Shown here: piece after piece, positions 62,283-64,000 of the stretch
Layout of the letters: every line of letters starts with the position of its first letter
How positions within the stretch are numbered: the stretch's first letter is position 1
Assembly (NCBI RefSeq): GCF_033115175.1
Contig: NC_084827.1
Coordinates: 54,869,201-54,933,200 of the forward strand
Direction: 5' to 3'
Source of the DNA: Lepus europaeus
Lineage: Eukaryota; Chordata; Mammalia; Lagomorpha; Leporidae
DNA length: 64,000 bases
Translations under genes and position numbers: made by a program
The notes under the pieces: generated by a model
Seen by the model: the letters and a program-made list of their open reading frames with translations, nothing else
The model's database searches: none
What the model was told of the DNA's origin: nothing

Positions 62283-64000
62283 CTGCAACACACGGGGAGC
62301 AGTGGTCAGCACAGGACCTGGCGAGTCCATGGGCACACAGCGCGGGCTGCAAGCACGCACCTCAGGGAGCCGTGCTTGGGGACACGGTGAACCACTCCCT
62401 TCAGCGTCCCACTTTCACTCGCGGGCAGGCTTTGTGGGAGGTGAAACACAAAATCTCTGAAAGCCTGCAGAGATACGCTCGGCCGCAGAGCCTAGCAGCA
62501 GTGGCCCACGCACCCTGACAATTCATCCAGTTCCCATCCTTACAAACTCCTCCATTTCGAATAAGAATCGGAACACTTTTTGCTTTCAAATCGATGATTC
62601 TATTAATCAGCCACTTCTCAGACAGACGCTGTACCCTGTCCTTGGGGCTCTGAAGAGAATGCAAATGACATCTGTGTCACTGGCCCAGGTTGAGAGGTCC
62701 CTCCACTCCTAAAATGATGACGGCTGGCTCAGAACCCACAGTAAGGGTGACAGCAATCTCTCACAAACTCAGACCCAGACGGGAGAACTTCAGCTTTTTC
62801 AATCAGTTTTCATACCTAAGCTTAAAACCCTCAGAGACTTCAAGACTCTCTTCTTCCACCTCTAAATAAAACTCCCCTCCCCATGACAGCGATCAACCTC
62901 AGGCCCGCCCACCGCTGAGGACCTTGTTCCTTGATGTATTTTCAAAATGCCCTTGCCAGGGACAAAGAAATCTTTGTGAACACGAACAACCTGCAGGCAG
63001 CAGAGACTCGCTAAATTGTCAGCAGGGCAGAAACGTGTGCCAAAAACGCGCCAGGGTGCTTATCTTGATCAGCCTCCTCCCTTCGTGGGTCCCGGGTTAT
63101 GAATCAGATCGGCTGACCCCACTCCACTGTACAAACACAAGAGTCACCAGTACAATCTGTTCCTCGTACAACATCATAAATGAGTGTCACTAAAACACGA
63201 CCTGGCACACACCCCACTGAGGTCTAACTAATTCTCAGAGGAAAAACAGGGCTTCGGGCACAGCTGGACACCCTGCCCTGTGCGGGCTCCCCCCACCCAA
63301 AGACAGCGCAGGGCCCATGGCAGACCTCACACAGCGCCTTCCGTGAGCCAGAGCAGCCGCTCCCGGCTGTGTGGTTCTCTAGGAACACGCTAGAAGCAAG
63401 CAGGCCTCTGCTCACCTGGGGATTGCATAATCTCATGTCGGCCCAGACCATGGCAAGTTAATAATCCATGGGCTGCTGCCTTTAAATTAAAAAAAAAAAA
63501 GGTGGGGGTGAAAGGCCATCGCTCAACAGTAACTTGTTTCAAGCCTGGCATCCTTATTTGCCAAGGAATAAAAGTCACAGGCACATCAAACACAAAGGGG
63601 AAGAAGAGAGTACAGGCCACAGCTCCTGCAAGGCCACACGGCTCTCAGAAGCTCTGCGAGCAGATGGCCCAAAAAGCAAGGAGGAGGACAAGACTTCCAC
63701 TCTAGGATCCAGGGACCACACTAAGGTCAACCCCTAGGAAGGTGAAGCTCCCAGCTTCCAAAGAGTGAGAGGAGGAGCCGGGACCCAAAATTTTCGCCAG
63801 GAACCAAGCACCTTGGACCTGTACCTCCCTCCCTCTTCCAGTACCAAAACCCTAAGAGGTATCTGAGGTATCCCAAAGCTACACCTCCCACTCACAGGAG
63901 AACTGGGCCCCAGTGTAGGTCTCAGGGGCACCTCAACTGCACTTGTTCCCCCCACTCGGGGTCACCTTCAAACTCACTCAGGGGCTATGGCCACATGGTC
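62283..64000. other. TFCP2L1: TFCP2L1 intron 1 (partial)
   Basis: The acceptor of exon 2 ends at 62283. The rest to the window edge is unique sequence with no transposon and no exon 1. A C/EBP-type ATTGCATAAT lies at about 63423-63432. Confidence 0.7.

Noticed and set aside
62283..64000. Search for TFCP2L1 exon 1 and promoter
   Set aside because: No minus-strand segment encodes the expected N-terminus with a 62-base coding end and a GT donor, and there is no CpG-island promoter. Exon 1 must be beyond the window.

Overview
The window is mammalian nuclear DNA, almost certainly from a lagomorph (rabbit or hare). It is packed with C-type SINEs: tRNA-derived elements of about 300-340 bp that open with GGCCGGCGCTGTGGC-like sequence and close with AAATAAATAAATCTTT-like tails. 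This SINE family is known as lagomorph-specific. It contains no prokaryotic gene, CRISPR array or operon.

One protein-coding gene is present: TFCP2L1 (LBP-9/CRTR-1), a CP2/grainyhead-family transcription factor, on the minus strand. Fourteen coding exons, exons 2 to 15, can be placed to the base between 62282 and 13928, and every junction has a GT donor and an AG acceptor. Their phases join without a break into 1378 coding bases ending in TGA. A 62-base coding exon 1 would complete a 479-codon protein, the human length. Exon 1 is not in the window and must lie beyond 64000. The 3' UTR starts at 13927. Its end cannot be fixed, but AATAAA hexamers in gene orientation lie at 9839-9844, 9041-9046 and 6172-6177.

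Layout from left to right: 1-4223 is gene-free 3' flank with old MER5A- and MIR-like debris. An MLT1-like LTR fragment, C SINEs and an ancient L1 end occupy 4224-6125. A long non-repetitive, GC-rich stretch (6126-9838) may be distal 3' UTR. L1 fragments and a SINE lie at 10330-12420 inside the presumed 3' UTR. Exons 15 to 3 lie between 13928 and 38564. A 23.6-kb intron 2 (38565-62130) is filled mainly with C SINEs and old L1 ends. Exon 2 is at 62131-62282 and intron 1 runs off the right edge.

The most unusual object is a 4127-bp L1-derived element in intron 11 (21224-25350). It lies in the same orientation as the gene and is flanked by a perfect 15-bp target-site duplication. It has an L1-type 5' end, an unbroken 353-codon ORF1 and an A-rich tail, but no ORF2. 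The roughly 2.2 kb after ORF1 is non-coding and includes a decayed segment resembling retroviral nucleocapsid followed by protease, in gag-pro order. This is the structure of a HAL1 (half-L1) element that appears to have moved as one unit. The junction of its A-tail with the target site also creates an AATAAA hexamer in the sense of TFCP2L1.
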